Shown in pieces: positions 1-12,654 of a stretch of 64,000 bases of DNA. The first letter of the stretch is position 1, and every line of letters begins with the position of its first letter. The notes beneath the pieces are model-generated. The model saw only the letters and a list, made by a program, of their open reading frames with translations, made no database searches and was not told where the DNA came from. The DNA comes from Dryas octopetala (Eukaryota; Streptophyta; Magnoliopsida; Rosales; Rosaceae). The position numbers and the translations under genes were made by a program. The stretch spans positions 5,518,001-5,582,000 of the forward strand of contig OY992838.1 of NCBI GenBank assembly GCA_963921425.1, given 5' to 3'.

Positions 1-121
1 AGGAATAAACATGAAGTAAATTATATTAAGCTGTTGAATATATAAAGTAAAATGAAAAAAAAAAGGGACAACCGGAGCTGACATCTAAAAAACAAGACTG
101 AAAATTCTTTAACAGAATTAC

Positions 122-198
122 CCATGGAGAGCTCGAGCTTTCTGAATACTGTCACCGAGCCCTTCTGAAGGAGTAGAATTTGTTCTGTCACCGTCCAT
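122..198 (-). CDS. Probable first coding exon of a gene running off the left edge (unidentified)
   Basis: Reading the minus strand, an ATG at 198 opens a 77-nt frame (MDGDRTNSTPSEGL...) that runs to a GT donor at 121/120. An upstream acceptor-like TATGTAG lies at about 224-230. A CT-rich leader resembling a 5' UTR exon sits at about 950-1130 on the same strand. The peptide is hydrophilic, and I do not recognise the family. The rest of the gene would lie left of base 1. Start and splice sites are inferred only from consensus, so a purely non-coding origin remains possible. Confidence 0.35.
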
Positions 199-3147
199 AG
201 TTTAACAACAGGCAGGTAAAGCTACATACCCCGATTCCTACTCGACAACGATTTTCTCCAATATTTGCACTCCAAATCATTATAATCACCTATCAAACGG
301 TAGGACCAATCTTCTTGCACAGCAGATCCACAGGCTTTAAAAAAAAAAAGCATGAGAAATGATCAAATTTAGAGACATTATGCTCAAAATTGAAGCCCCG
401 TGGAGAATGGAAAAACTACAAATCAAGAATTGAAGAATTCAAGCTGAATTGTGGTTTGATTCAGGCAAGTTAGTAACTCCAGGCGAAAAGCTCACAAATC
501 AAATCAAAATTGACATAATACTCAAAGGACCACACCCTACGCCCCATAGACCATTAAAGAACATGAATGACACAGAAAGCTAAGTACCCTATAAACTCAA
601 GCATAACAAATTATATTTTGAAACATCCAAAACACAAAATTCACAATTAAACAAAAAAAGTCAGTGCTGGAAATTCAAACTCAAAAATGGGATTGAGTAA
701 TTTTGTGAAAAAGGAGTATATCAAATTCAAATTTAAATGAAAATCAATGAGACATACGTCAAAATCCAACAGATTAAGCCCTTAGACACGAAACAAATTA
801 TCAAAAAATTCAAATTTGAACAAATCCAACATTCACAGAAAAACTGGTGCTCCAGGAAAGCTTCATAAAATTGATCGACTTGAACGAAATGTTAGGATCA
901 ATATAACAAAGATCAAATTTAGTCAAAAATGAAAACCCTAAGACAGACACTGACCGAAGTGTGGTTCCAAGGCGAAGTACAGAGAGTCCACGGAGAGAGA
1001 AAGCCGACGGTACGATCGAAAAGGTGCGCATTTGAAGATCGGAACCAAGAAATGCAAAATTTGAAAGAGAGAGAGATCTGCACACACAGTGCAGAGTAGA
1101 GAGAGAGAGTGAAACGGTCCGGAGCTCTATTCAAACATAAAGGGGCGGACTATGGAGTTTCAAACCTGGGGATTAAAGGTCGAGCAGGTTTGAGAGAACG
1201 GACAGTTTAGATTTTGACACGTATGAATGAAGCAGGCCATCCTAGACCTACTTTGCCGTCTATTTTTTAAAAAGTTCAACGGACAAGTAGATATCTCGTC
1301 GACTCGTCTCTTTTTACTTTTTCTTTTTTCTTTTTATTCTATTTTTGGGCAATTATTAGGATTTGAAATTGTAATCTGGATGCTGGTGTTTTCCGGTGAA
1401 AAATTAAAGCAAAATTCAATTTTCTAAGTATTCCTAATTTCCTATCCACCAAAAATCCACTTGATTATTTATTGTCCGTTGACCAATTCAAATAATAGCA
1501 AATTACGAATAAATTAATAAAAAAATTTAAAATTGCATAATAGTCAATAATTTTTTTCGTTTATCATATTGGTCAATCGATTGCATATTTTTACCCCACA
1601 ATGGTCAATGAGCCACCCTATTTCGTTATGTCATTTAATATTCAATTAGGAAATTATATTCTTAACCCAAATGGTAACTTTGCTATCCCTTCTAGTAGTT
1701 TTCAAATTCGATGACTGCTACACAATTATTAATTAAATTTGGTGACTCAAATTTAATAATTGTCACACAGTTAATAATTCAAATTCGTAACTGTCACAAA
1801 ATCACTTATTACGAATCAAATGATTGTGTGATTCAAAATCAGTAATTATCACATAGTCACCATATTTAGAATTTTTAAAAGTGGAAAAGTACACTTTGCT
1901 GACGTCTACAATATGTAAGTAGATGGTATTTACTTATTTGAAATTTAGAAAGGTGGGCACGTTTTCAAGATTTATTATTTCAAGGGATTAATGTCATTTT
2001 ACTTTTTAGACTATTACACTTGTATCAGTTTGGTCCTCAGACTTCTAATTTAGAAAATTAAAGTATCTGATTTATTTTTTTCAGTTTTACTAATTGAGGT
2101 TATTTCGTCAGTTTACACATTTTTCATTCAAATTTAGCAGGAAATGAGGGAGGAAAAAATTGTGCATGAGGGAGAAATGGTAAGATCTAAATGGAATGGA
2201 CCATTTTGCCCTTAAAAATGACCTCACGTGATCGACATATGGTGCTATGCAAACAAAAATTTTGATGAAAAATGTGTAAATTGACGGAATAATCTCAATT
2301 GACAAAATTAAAAAAGTTTTGAGTTCTTAATTTTCTGAATTAGAAATTTTGAGACCAAATTGATACAAGTGTGTGTAATAGTTTAGAGAGCAAAATAATA
2401 TTAATCCCTTATTTATTTTATATTAGTCAATAGTGAATAAATTGATATTATGAAATAGTACATTGACTAATATGTAATTATAAAATATTTTATTAATTTC
2501 TCTGTAAATGACCCTTTAAATAATTGGGAATTTGTTGATTTATTTCGGTGATTTTTTTTTGGGGATTTTTCATTTAGAGGGAAGGTTTATTAAAAAAGAA
2601 TTGGAGAGACAGATGGAATTTAAAAGGTGCTAGTCATTATTCATTACATATTTTTGTTTGATAATTAATAATACTAAGAGGGGGAGAAATGGATATGCTA
2701 CGTACGTTTCACGGTGCCTTGTTACATTACTAAATGATGATTTTACCTAGTCATCACAAATGGATCAAACAGATAAAGTTACTTCAGGCCAAAAAAATAA
2801 TACTAAAAAGTTGCCAAGATATCAAATTTTTTATAATTTTATGATGCAAGTTTCATGATCTTGATTTTATGAAAGATCTCAATGAAATATGAATTTTCAA
2901 AATATGGGCAAAGAAAAAATAATCAAAAAGTCAGGAAAAAATTAAATTAAATTATTCGAGTTACACTGACAGGGATTGGAAATATATTATTTGTTCAAAA
3001 CAAAGCAAAAAAAACCCAACTTAGCTAAAGAGACCCCAGGCGATAAAAAAAGAGATTTGCTTATCTATTTGCCTAAAATCTCTAAACGGTATTGCACAAA
3101 ATTGACCCCAAAACTTGTTTGAGATTTATGGATGGCTTCTTGTTAGC
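199..3147. other. Spacer: promoter/5' UTR of the left-edge gene, AT-rich DNA, one MITE, La1 3' flank
   Basis: Bases 199-1130 hold the presumed 5' UTR intron and CT-rich leader of the left-edge gene. Bases 1150-1980 are AT-rich with no supported gene; around 1715-1860 short motifs such as aattgtcacac recur irregularly. An inverted-repeat element lies at 1984-2408 (separate entry). The remainder, to 3147, is AT-rich and includes the 3' UTR of La1. The short ORFs here have no conservation I can recognise. Confidence 0.6.
1984..2408. mobile_element. Non-autonomous inverted-repeat element (Mutator-type MITE, probable)
   Basis: The left end (aagggattaatgtcatttta at 1982-2001) and the right end (attaatccctt at 2400-2410) are inverted copies. 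The similarity runs about 150 bp inward on each side, for example attacacttgtatcagtttgg near 2015 against its inverted form near 2350-2385. The interior is about 120 bp and non-coding. The flanking 9-mers (ttatttcaa and ttatttatt) match at only 6 of 9 positions, so the target-site duplication is degraded or the ends are slightly misplaced. It has no transposase. Confidence 0.7.
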
Positions 3148-5928
3148 TCAAAATCTCCGGGATTTATTTGGGCGACCTCCTGCATTCTCATTGTCCCTTG
3201 AGCGACCATGTTTCCAACCCCCCCTATGATTTTTGCCTCCCCTGGTAAGCAAAGAAACAAATGGAAAAACGGAAACGATTGTCAGATTAAATCCCAACAA
3301 AATCAGAACACGAACGAAAAAAAATAACGGAAAAGGAAAAGCAGTACACTTATACTAACCTTCCCCGGTTGCCCTTGCTGTCACGGTACCTTTCTTGATT
3401 ACCTCGGAAGAGGGTCCAGTACTCCTTTTCAGCCTCACCTGAAAGCATAACAGGGGAAAATAAAACATTCGTAGAATAAGAGAGTGAACTGGTATCATGC
3501 AAAATCAAACTCCTGGATAACCACTACGAATAAAACAAAGATGAAGGTTGCTGCCTACCGCTGACTGGTTCCAAAGTAGCAATGTAATTCTTCACAACCA
3601 GACCCCCTTGTTCAGTAAGGACTGCAGCGGCACGAGCTTTCTGAGCTGCTTCAGGTTCTTCAAACCGAATGTATCCTGATTCTTCACCCATCTTGAAATC
3701 AATGTACTTCAAGTAACAGAAACAAATGTATGAATGTCAGAACAAACCAACAAGAATACAAACAATCATGCATAATACCAACAAGAATACAAACAATCAT
3801 GCATAATACCAACTAGAATATGGGCTACTTGGAATAGGAATTTCTTCACATCTAAGTGTATCACAAGTGAGCTTTCAAGGGTTCAGGATGGAGATCAGGA
3901 GCATGAAGATAAGAGGGCCAAATAGCCAATAATGCTAATACACCCAAAAAAAGGGATGGATAAAACACAAAAGCATTAAGCACCAAAAGTTCTTAATGAA
4001 TATCAGTAATTAATGAGAACCAAGGCAAAACAAATCTCAGCTAAAGAGTAAGAGAAAATCATAAGATACCTTTATAGTGCCAAATTTTTGGAAGACAGCC
4101 TTCAAATCCTCACGCAAAACGACATCCATGTTATCCTTGTACGAGGCAGCAGTATTAGGTTTTTCTTCAGAAGGCTTTTCCCCATCTTCATTTTCCTTTC
4201 CTTCCTCATCCACACTATTTTTCTCGTCAACATTTTCCTTATTCTCCTTCTCAACATCCTCTCCAGAGATTTTTTCTTCTTCATTATCTCTGTTAACATC
4301 TTCTGACACCTTTTCTGTTTCTTCAGCAGCATTCTCCGAGGAATCAAGGCGTCCATCGGTTTTGCAACCATTATTATTTTCAGACAAGCTCTTTAACTTG
4401 AATGCAACAACTAAGCCTTTAGGGTAGCTGTACTCATCATAAGTGAAAGTAAGCAGGTAAACACCACAAAGGGAAAGAACCTGGAAATCAAATAGTGTTA
4501 TCTACTTACTCTGGCTCTGCTTTTGGGGTATTCTTGCGATTTGAATTTGTGAGAGGCCGAGACTTCTCATATTCCTCTGTCTCTCTTGCTCTCTCATTGT
4601 CAAAATCCTTCCTGAATCAGACATATGGTACATATTTACAAGTAAGAACTTGCACACACTCAAATAAAGATCATATGATATATCTGTCAAAGGGACATTT
4701 AATTCAAAAGAACATACAGGAAATACTCAAATAAAAATTTGTTTGCATGAGAATGACTGCTATAAGAGAAACTTACTTTGGTTTTAGGTCTAACTTAACA
4801 CCTGCATACTCCAAAGTTTGCTCCAGAATCTTATTGGCATCTTCCTCTGTTGAAAACTCTACCAAAGCAGTGCCACAAAATAACTTTTTATCTGCCACAT
4901 GGCGAGGCAGCCTCACACTGTTAACCTGAAACAATTGAGAACAAATTCTTACACTTACAACCTTAAATAGATAAGAACAACAATTTTACAGTACATCGTG
5001 TCACTAGCTTAATCTATTATGCAAGTCACATGAATGACCTCATTTGCTCTACAACCTATGCAAATCATAATAATGGAGCAGCAACCAATACCTTGGCAAA
5101 TTGTCCAAAAACAGTTTCCACATCTTCAAGCTTGACATCATACTCAAACGGTGAAGCAGCTACTGTTCTTATGTCTACCTGCTCGATTACCTCCTCCGGC
5201 TTCGTGATTTCAGTAGCCCTACCAACCCTTTTCCCTGTAACACAAAAATCACCAAAAGATCACAAAATTTATTAATTAAAGAAAAAGGACTCATTTTTTT
5301 TATTCAAATTGTATTCCTATTCTCCCTTTTTTTACTTGCATTGTATTGGTGAACGAACAGAAGAGTGAGAACCAGTAAAAACTCACCGTCTTCCGAAAGC
5401 TTTAGAGAAGAAGATTTTCTGAGAGTTTCGGCGACAGCCTTTATGCTAGCTTCGGGGACACCGTCTGCCTTCACATCCCCCAAATTGAGATGATTTCTCA
5501 TCCGAGTAAACGAACATAACAAAGCCAAGCTAACCACTACGAGTGACAGTCAGTCAAGGTCAACCATAACTCACAAATTCAAAGCCTAAAACTAAAAGTG
5601 ATTGAAATAGACATGAAAAGCTCAGAACCAGAGTTTCCAAGCTCATATATATATGCACAGAGAAATAGTAGAGGAATTGAAAATTAAGGATACATCCATC
5701 TTCGCTTTCGCTTATAGACTTCTTGAGAAAATCGTCTCTCGGAAGATTGCTGTCGCTGAAGTAAAACTCAACCTGCAAACACAGTTAGTTTTTTCAGAGG
5801 AGAGTTCAAATTTAGCTCGATTTTCACGAATTCCAAAATAATCAATCAAACGTAGGAGGAAGCCTTTGAATTCGAACCTGTCGAAGCACTTTCTTCGAAG
5901 TTTCTTCGTCCAAAGAAGCCGTCGCCAT
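3148..5928 (-). CDS. LA1: La protein 1 (La-motif RNA-binding chaperone)
   Basis: This is a nuclear La protein, which binds the UUU-OH 3' ends of RNA polymerase III transcripts and aids their maturation. Ten exons: 5878-5928, 5694-5772, 5387-5536, 5092-5234, 4777-4925, 4510-4611, 4070-4427, 3559-3706, 3360-3438, 3148-3241. They give 450 aa; Arabidopsis La1 is about 433. The La motif is in residues 10-95 (VEFYFSDSNLPRDDFL, then LCSFTRMRNHL), RRM1 at about 105-200, a very acidic Glu/Lys/Asn-rich linker at about 240-310, and the C-terminal RRM at about 315-400 (GYIRFEEPEAA). The basic tail is rich in Arg and Gly and ends NKSRRF. The start MATASLDEETSKKVLRQ joins the La motif in frame. A 31-bp tandem repeat lies in the intron between 3707 and 4069. 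Exon ends are by consensus and frame. Confidence 0.93.
3747..3808. repeat. 31-bp tandem repeat, two copies, in a La1 intron
   Basis: Copy 1 at 3747-3777 and copy 2 at 3778-3808 appear identical (unit begins ccaacaagaatacaaacaat). A third copy starts (ccaac) and then diverges. The repeat is inside an intron of La1 and does not touch the splice sites. Confidence 0.85.
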
Positions 5929-8055
5929 TATTGTGCGAAAGAGAGGTTGTGTGTGTGCTTCGAAAGAGCGAAAGCGAATAGAGGAAGGAAAGGTAGAGAG
6001 AGAAACACTGAAACAGAGCTTCTAGGGTTTTGGAGGATTTTTGGGCTTTTATTAGTTCGATTTCTGTTTTAAGTATATTTTCACTTTTACTAGTACAAAA
6101 CCCAAGTGGGCCGGGTTTCGTTAACATACGACTCGTGTCGTCCCAATTCTGTTCCGAGATGTTCTATTTAAGTGCCACGTAAGCAACAAAGGAATGTTGG
6201 GACCCACAGCCTCAAAAGACTGACAGACAGACAGCTATCCAATCTTCTGCATTTAATTTGGATTTGTTTCAATCATGCTCCAAGATCACACGTGACGTGA
6301 ACCACACGATTGCACTTCTTGTTTAAATTTCTGACACTAAAATCTTTATTTATTAAAAATCTTTTTAAATCTAAAGACACATGATTTTTTTATTTTTTTA
6401 GTTGGGAAGAGGGGGCTCAAACTTTGGTATACCGTGACTTTGTGAGTAATTTTTAAGACTTTTTCAACTGAATCACTCAATAACTGTATACATAATTTTG
6501 ATAAGTGCCTAAAAAAAAAAAAAATTAGAGAACAACAATGGGGTTCAACCCGAGTCAGACTCTTTTCCTTCCTAGGAGATTTAAATTCAAAATAACTTTT
6601 GTATGAATACATATCCATAATTAACTTTGAATTAAAACCATCAATCAAGCTGACTCTTGTAAAGTTGTGTGATCCATATTGAAAGTCTGGTAATATGAAT
6701 ATATCTGGTAAAAGAATATTACCCAAGTTTGTTACTTAGTAATGATTTGTTAGAAGCACATAAAATTTCATTAAAATTTCGAGTGCTTAAGAGAAAACAC
6801 CCGATAGGTGCTTCTCAAAAAGCAATACAAGTACTTTTATAACCTGAAAAACATTTTTATCTCTGTTTTTTTTTTTGTGTCATGATTTTGAACTACAAAA
6901 TTGAGTCGAACACAAATTATCATCTTGCTCAACCGCACTTTGACCTTGTAAAAGCTGACTACACGGAACCTTATAAGCTGAGTGCACAGTCTGTCATTCA
7001 CTATTCGGCCCAGAACAAAGTACATTGGCCAAATAGATATTGCAAGAAGTTCAGTAAGTACTACGTAGTAATGATCCATATAGAGTTATGAAGGCCCAAA
7101 AGACAACTACCCAGTTTGTACCTTTTAAATCAATGTACCATTATACGGTTAGCTCCACTGAGATTACTCCTTGACACAAACGTAATTAACATTATTGCAT
7201 CACCTCTTTAAATTCCCACACCAATTCAAAGAGTTCTAACATTTAGAATATAGTTAAAACCAAAAAAAAAAAACTCGACAAAAAAATTCATACTTAAGTG
7301 ACCAAGTCGAAAATTCACTTACAGAAATTGGAATAGATGTGTTGAAACAAATTCGTACAAATCTCAAATCAGAAATTGAAAAAAAAAAAAATAAATAAAT
7401 ACGGACATGCCAATTGCCATATCAGAATTAGATTGGCAGACATCCTGCTACACACATATATAGATACAAAGATGTGCAGACAAATAATGATGTCCCCTCA
7501 TGATTGCAATATTAATCTCCATTATTGCACCCATGATAAGACACCAATAAAGAGCACAAATCAAACAGTTCATCACTTTCCCTCCTTTTTTTTTTTTTTT
7601 TTTTCAATGCACAATTTTAATCGTTAATTTCCATATACCTCCTATACGATATAAGAAATAACTCACAAATGTGTAATATCAACAGGGGTTTTAAAATATA
7701 GTAAAATCCTTTTGCAAATAAATCTGACAGCAAAAGAACAAGTTTAACTCCCATCATCCTGAATGAAGTTTGATTTGTGTGTATCATCGTCATGATCCAC
7801 ATACAACATACAGTGACAAGAAAGAGATTTCCCCCCAACCAACCCTCACCCATAAAAACTTTTTTTTCCCCTTGGTTTTTGCATATTCTCCTTTTCTTAT
7901 CAACAACAACAAAATAAAAGGTTTAGGACATATTAGAGTATTAGACTCATGAAGGGAAGTAACTTTTAGGACTAACTCACAAACTGAATCATAAACTGTA
8001 TTCTTCGTGGGCAGCAGTTAGCAGCATCTCACCCAACATACAGACAATGAATGCT
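5929..8055. other. Spacer between La1 (5' side) and the CCDC25-like gene (3' side)
   Basis: Bases 5929-6080 are the La1 5' UTR and promoter; the plus-strand text cttctagggttttggagg near 6019 resembles plant leader or telo-box sequence. The rest is AT-rich with poly(A/T) runs (6510-6523, 7378-7391, 7588-7604) and no ORF I can support. The last few hundred bases before 8056 probably hold the 3' UTR of the next minus-strand gene. Confidence 0.55.
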
Positions 8056-10222
8056 TTACATGAAGTCCTCTTCGAGTTCCTGCAATGACTTGTTTGCTGA
8101 TGCAATTTGTTTGTTAGATGTCATATTTTCAGAAACCATCAAACCTTTGTAGCTCCTGAGCTCCGCTTGTTTCTCCTTTTCAAGCCTTTCCAACTCCTCA
8201 CGTCGTTTCTGCAAAATAGTTTCATAAGAAATTGAATTGTTCAACACTAGAGTATAACATGTTATGTTACATATAATGCAAGATACAGCCTTGTTGCAAT
8301 CTCATTTGATCAACGACAAGTTGGTAACGCTATTACTAAATTCAACATCCAGTATGTTAACCATTGAAAATTCAAAAATGTGGAAGAGGTAGAACAAGTT
8401 AAAAGTTCTAAGGTAAAGCTTAACATCAAGAGCAAAAATATATGACTTGAATTTGAAGATAAGCATCTTTCATCAATAGAAGAGTGAAGAATCCACCAAA
8501 ATTAACTCACAACAGGAAATATTGGACAAGACAGGGGGAACTTACCTTCTCCCTCAGAAAATGTTTTCTCTCAGCTCTTTCTGCTGCATTAACTGCTTCT
8601 CGCTCAGCTGCAGTTAAATGTTATTTTCAAGTTATCCATAGCTGCTTTATGGCAGAATTAGACAAGGGTAATATTTGAAACCAATATTACTCATATATGA
8701 TCTATCGTGCATAAGTTTTTTTGTTTTTTTTGTTAAATAACAAATAGAAATAGTAGACCAGATATATCAGAGAAGGAAACAGAAGTGCCAACTTTCCTCC
8801 ATAAAGAGCAATATGAATACCATTCTTCAGGATGGGATTTTTAAAGAAAATCTAATCTAAAAAAACTCAAACAAAGCCGACTAAAAATTTACCTTTTAAA
8901 TCAGGTTTCCTTTCCACTTTTGTCCTGTTCAATCTATTAACGATCTCATTAATCCGCTTCTCTACTCTCACAGTTCGAACCTAAATAAAGTGTCATAGTT
9001 GGACAATGATCAATATCTCCACATGCACGCTGAACCCAATGAGAATACAAGCTGCATGGCATGATACTATTCCAGATAATAATGCATGTAGACTACAGTA
9101 TAAAGAAGCTCACCATCTTTGAACTGTAGAAACCAACTTGACCAACATCCATGGATGCAGTTTTCTTCAAATTGGACCAAGGAGTGTAAACAACATCAAC
9201 ATTATTCACTTTGTTGCCTGCAATGTAATAAGAAAGTCATTGTAACACCACAACACTACCACATACTAATTAGAACAAAGAAAAATGAAAGCCCACTTAT
9301 GAGAGGCTTGGATGGAACTATAAAACAAAACCAAATTACTCTAAAACGTAAAGAATCTATCCAGATTATACCTTGGATGGAATTTGCTTTGACAAGCTGC
9401 ACGCAATCCTCCAGTAAACCTTCACTTATATCATCAATTGTCTGCCCTTTGTGCAGTCTAACATAAACATGGGCAGAAGACATTTTATCCACGTGGAACC
9501 TGGAACACCACAAGCCCGATTGCGAAAAGTTCCAAGAGTAAATACAATTTGTTTTTCTAACTTTAACATGTTCAGACGATCAATTGCAGGAATAATAAGT
9601 AAACATGTTCGGAGTTAAACAAAATAATCTAATAAAAAACGGCCGAAACATGCATTTCTTAAACATTCAAGAATTACAATAACATGACAGTATCATAAAG
9701 TTTTCAATTGATCTTTTTAATGAATGCATAATAAGCAGCAGCATTTGAAGTGATACAGTTAAAAAAGCATACAATCCCAATGCTCAAACAATGTGAAAGA
9801 GAGCAGAGGTCAAATGTCTCACACCAACCACAATTACACTCTGTTTGTCACTGTTTGCCAAAAGCGTGCTCCTAATATTCAAAGTGCATAATCTGCATGC
9901 GTTAAATTTGAGCGAATTGCAATTTTCCCTGATCTATTCCTCAAAAATGAACTAATTCTTGATTCTTGACCAGACTTAACCAGAAATTTTGAAAACTTCA
10001 TAAGAAATCAGCTATGAATCCTTTAATTTCTGACCTAGAATTCAAATAAATTTCTAAAATTGAAATAAAAATTCGAAAAATGAGAGAAAGGAGAGAGGAG
10101 GGAGGTTACCAAATGTCTTCGGGGAAGCCGTACTTGATGAGCTCCTCGTTCTCGAACTTGTCGAGGCCCATGAAAATGGTGTAATCGCCAACCTCCGGTC
10201 GAGCTTTGAAGTAGAAGACCAT
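8056..10222 (-). CDS. CCDC25: CCDC25-like protein (NFACT-R/DUF814 domain with C-terminal coiled coil)
   Basis: Six exons: 10110-10222, 9372-9499, 9114-9217, 8893-8980, 8546-8607, 8056-8208. They give 215 aa, against about 208 in animal CCDC25. The NFACT-R domain fills residues 1-115 ([53 protein letters not shown]). A charged Glu/Lys/Arg coiled coil follows at about 130-195, and the end ELEEDFM matches the family's acidic tail. NFACT-R domains are linked to RNA or ribosome-associated functions; human CCDC25 has also been described as a DNA sensor, and the plant role is not established. I chose the ATG at 10222 because the family begins MVFYF. An in-frame ATG at 10315 would add 31 residues with no family support. 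Confidence 0.92.
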
Positions 10223-10536
10223 CTTGTCTGTTTGGCCCCTCGGAAAACCGATGCCACAGAGAGCGAGAAACTTTGAGGAGCTAGGGCTTCCTTGTTCCAC
10301 CTTCCAGCTTTCCAATTGGGATTTTCGGGAGCTTTTTATTTTTCATTTTTATTTTTATTTTTGTTTTTCTTGTTGGGCCTCGGTTTTAGAATCTAGGATT
10401 GGTCTCAGATTCCTTACGCAGAAGGTTACAATTGGCACAAGTGGCATTTTCTTTAAGAATTGAACGACATGTCGTCTTGGATAAGGCTACCTTGTTTATT
10501 TTTTAAGAGGGACTTGCCTATCCCCCTATTGGGATG

Positions 10537-10600
<64 letters not shown>

Positions 10601-12654
10601 GCCACATCCCTAATAACGGAGATAAGTAAATTATTTTCTTATTTTTTTGGCAGAAATTATGACATTCTAACAGGGGTATTATAACAACATCTTGCTTTTC
10701 AGTTTGCACTTTAGATCTTTCAGAAACTTTCACAATTTTCCATAAGATATTCAAAATAGAATCAGTAAATTAGATAATCAGATAGGTGGCAGCGCTAGGT
10801 TTGTGCACGTATAAGGATACCTTGTTTGATACATAGGCAATCTTTCTTGGCTTAGAAATGACAAGTCGTATTAAGTGAAAGGCTTGTCACAGTATGACAT
10901 TGACAATGAATTTAAGGGTGGCAATTTGTGTTAGTGAGTTATGTTAATGTCAAATAATAATTGACTGTAACCTTAAATTTAAACTCTTTCGTGTCATGTT
11001 AAAAATTGTCACTCTTATCAATGATATGGTTTTTCATCTAATCTTTTTCATATAACATAGTTAAACAAGTTTATCATGTCAAAATCGAATTATTTATAGT
11101 TGAGATTAACTCAACATGATTAGTATTTGTTTCATATACTAATTCGTGTCAAGTGATGTAAAACAATCCAAACTCATTAATTTCACGTCATGTTAAAAAT
11201 CCAATTCCTAACAATAATATGGTTTCAAACCTAATTTTCCTCTCGAAACTGTATGAAATAAACTTTTAACATTTGCGTGACATCCACATGTTATTGAGAT
11301 TCATACCAAAAAAAGAATTAATCAAATAAATATTCAACAACAATGACCATGCAGAGGATGCTGATGCAACTGATAAACAAGTTGTACACTACAACTACAT
11401 CATTTAACATGCAAAATTTCTTTGTTTCTATATGAATTATACCAATGTCGATTTTCTCTTAATGACTTTTTGTTGTTTTCTTCTTTTTTTCTGGCGTGAA
11501 GACTTCATTTTAGTAAATAAAAGCGCAATGAATAATTAATTATGCCACAAGAACGATGCAGAATCCACACTTGCCAACTTGCAGAATATGACTAAAAACT
11601 GAACCACTGCAAGTCTGCCTCAAGCATCTGCATGAAGCAAATGAATGCAAGTTAAGAACTTAATTGAAGACTTTCTCTGGCGTGCAGGATTGAATCAAGT
11701 AAATGTGATTTGATGTGATGGATAAGGATAGCATAATTATGTGCATCTGCCCAGATTGGGCTCATCTCTAAGGGATGAGATTCCAACAGTGACTTTGATA
11801 GTACGAAATTCGAACAACCCTTTAAGAAATGCAAAACATATTTGTTTTAACGTTCAAAACTTGAGAGCTAAATTTTAAATCTTAAATTTGTTAACATTCA
11901 AAATTTCAGAGTTAAAACTTAAAATTCTAAGTTATAAATAGGAACTGCCGTCTCTACCCGAAGTTGTGTATGTTACACTAGTGTCAATTTTATTAATTTG
12001 GTGGCTCAGAAGTCTGAAATTAAAGTGGCTGGGGGTTGCAACTTTGACAGTTATCTTGCATAGAATGTAGAATGGAACTTCAAATTTGATCTGTCATAAA
12101 ATGACAAGCTAATTTGCTTGCAGTAGAGATATGCATAATTAAAGTGGCCGACTTGCAATGGCTAATTGATGCCTAATAATTCACAACACATCACCTTCGG
12201 AATTGGGACATTCAATTCCATTCAAAAGCTGTGAGAGTAAAACATTCATTGTATGTAACCAGAATGAGAAAAATGAAGCATTCAAAGTCTTCCCTTCGGT
12301 TGGGATATATGATTAAACTATGAGGTCTTAGAGTACATTCTTAGTTCTAACCAAAAAAAGAAGAAGAAGAGCACATTCTTAGTTCTTATCACTTTGGTCT
12401 CTGGTCGATTGCTGATGGTGAAGCATAAAGTCTTATATTCTTCTCCCAAACAGTTCCAAAAGGTTGTGTAGTTTTCTAATGTACATTCGTGGCAACAAGG
12501 GACACCCAGAGCTTATAGTGAAAAGAGACTAACTAAGAAAACACTATACGACGAAGTTGAGAAAACTGAGAGAAACAAAGGGTCAAATTTCATCTTACTG
12601 ACCCACAGTTTGGAGCAAAGCAAAAAAGAAACTGAGAAAGATGCATGCGCATTC
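10223..12654. other. Spacer between the CCDC25-like gene (5' side) and the TauE/SafE gene (3' side)
   Basis: The first 150 bases are the CCDC25-like promoter and leader. A (CT)27 microsatellite flanked by inverted repeats lies at 10531-10610. Between about 10890 and 11240 two diverged copies of a motif (cgtcatgttaaaaat followed by a tatggttt box) suggest an old transposon remnant, but no ends are visible. A short direct repeat (acattcttagttct) is seen near 12338 and 12372. I see no supported gene. Confidence 0.5.
10531..10610. repeat. (CT)27 microsatellite framed by 13-bp inverted repeats
   Basis: Bases 10544-10597 are uninterrupted CT. The left flank gggatgtgacatc (10531-10543) and the right flank gatgccacatccc (10598-10610) are inverted copies with one mismatch, so the repeat would sit in the loop of a hairpin. 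It lies about 310 bp upstream of the CCDC25-like start codon. Confidence 0.9.

Noticed and set aside
4077-4427. Ser/Phe-rich plus-strand frames at the La1 acidic region
   Set aside because: Antisense shadow of the Glu/Lys-rich linker exon of La1.
10460-10754. Frames of repeated Leu-Ser or Arg-Glu at 10.5 kb
   Set aside because: Direct translation of the (CT)27 microsatellite.
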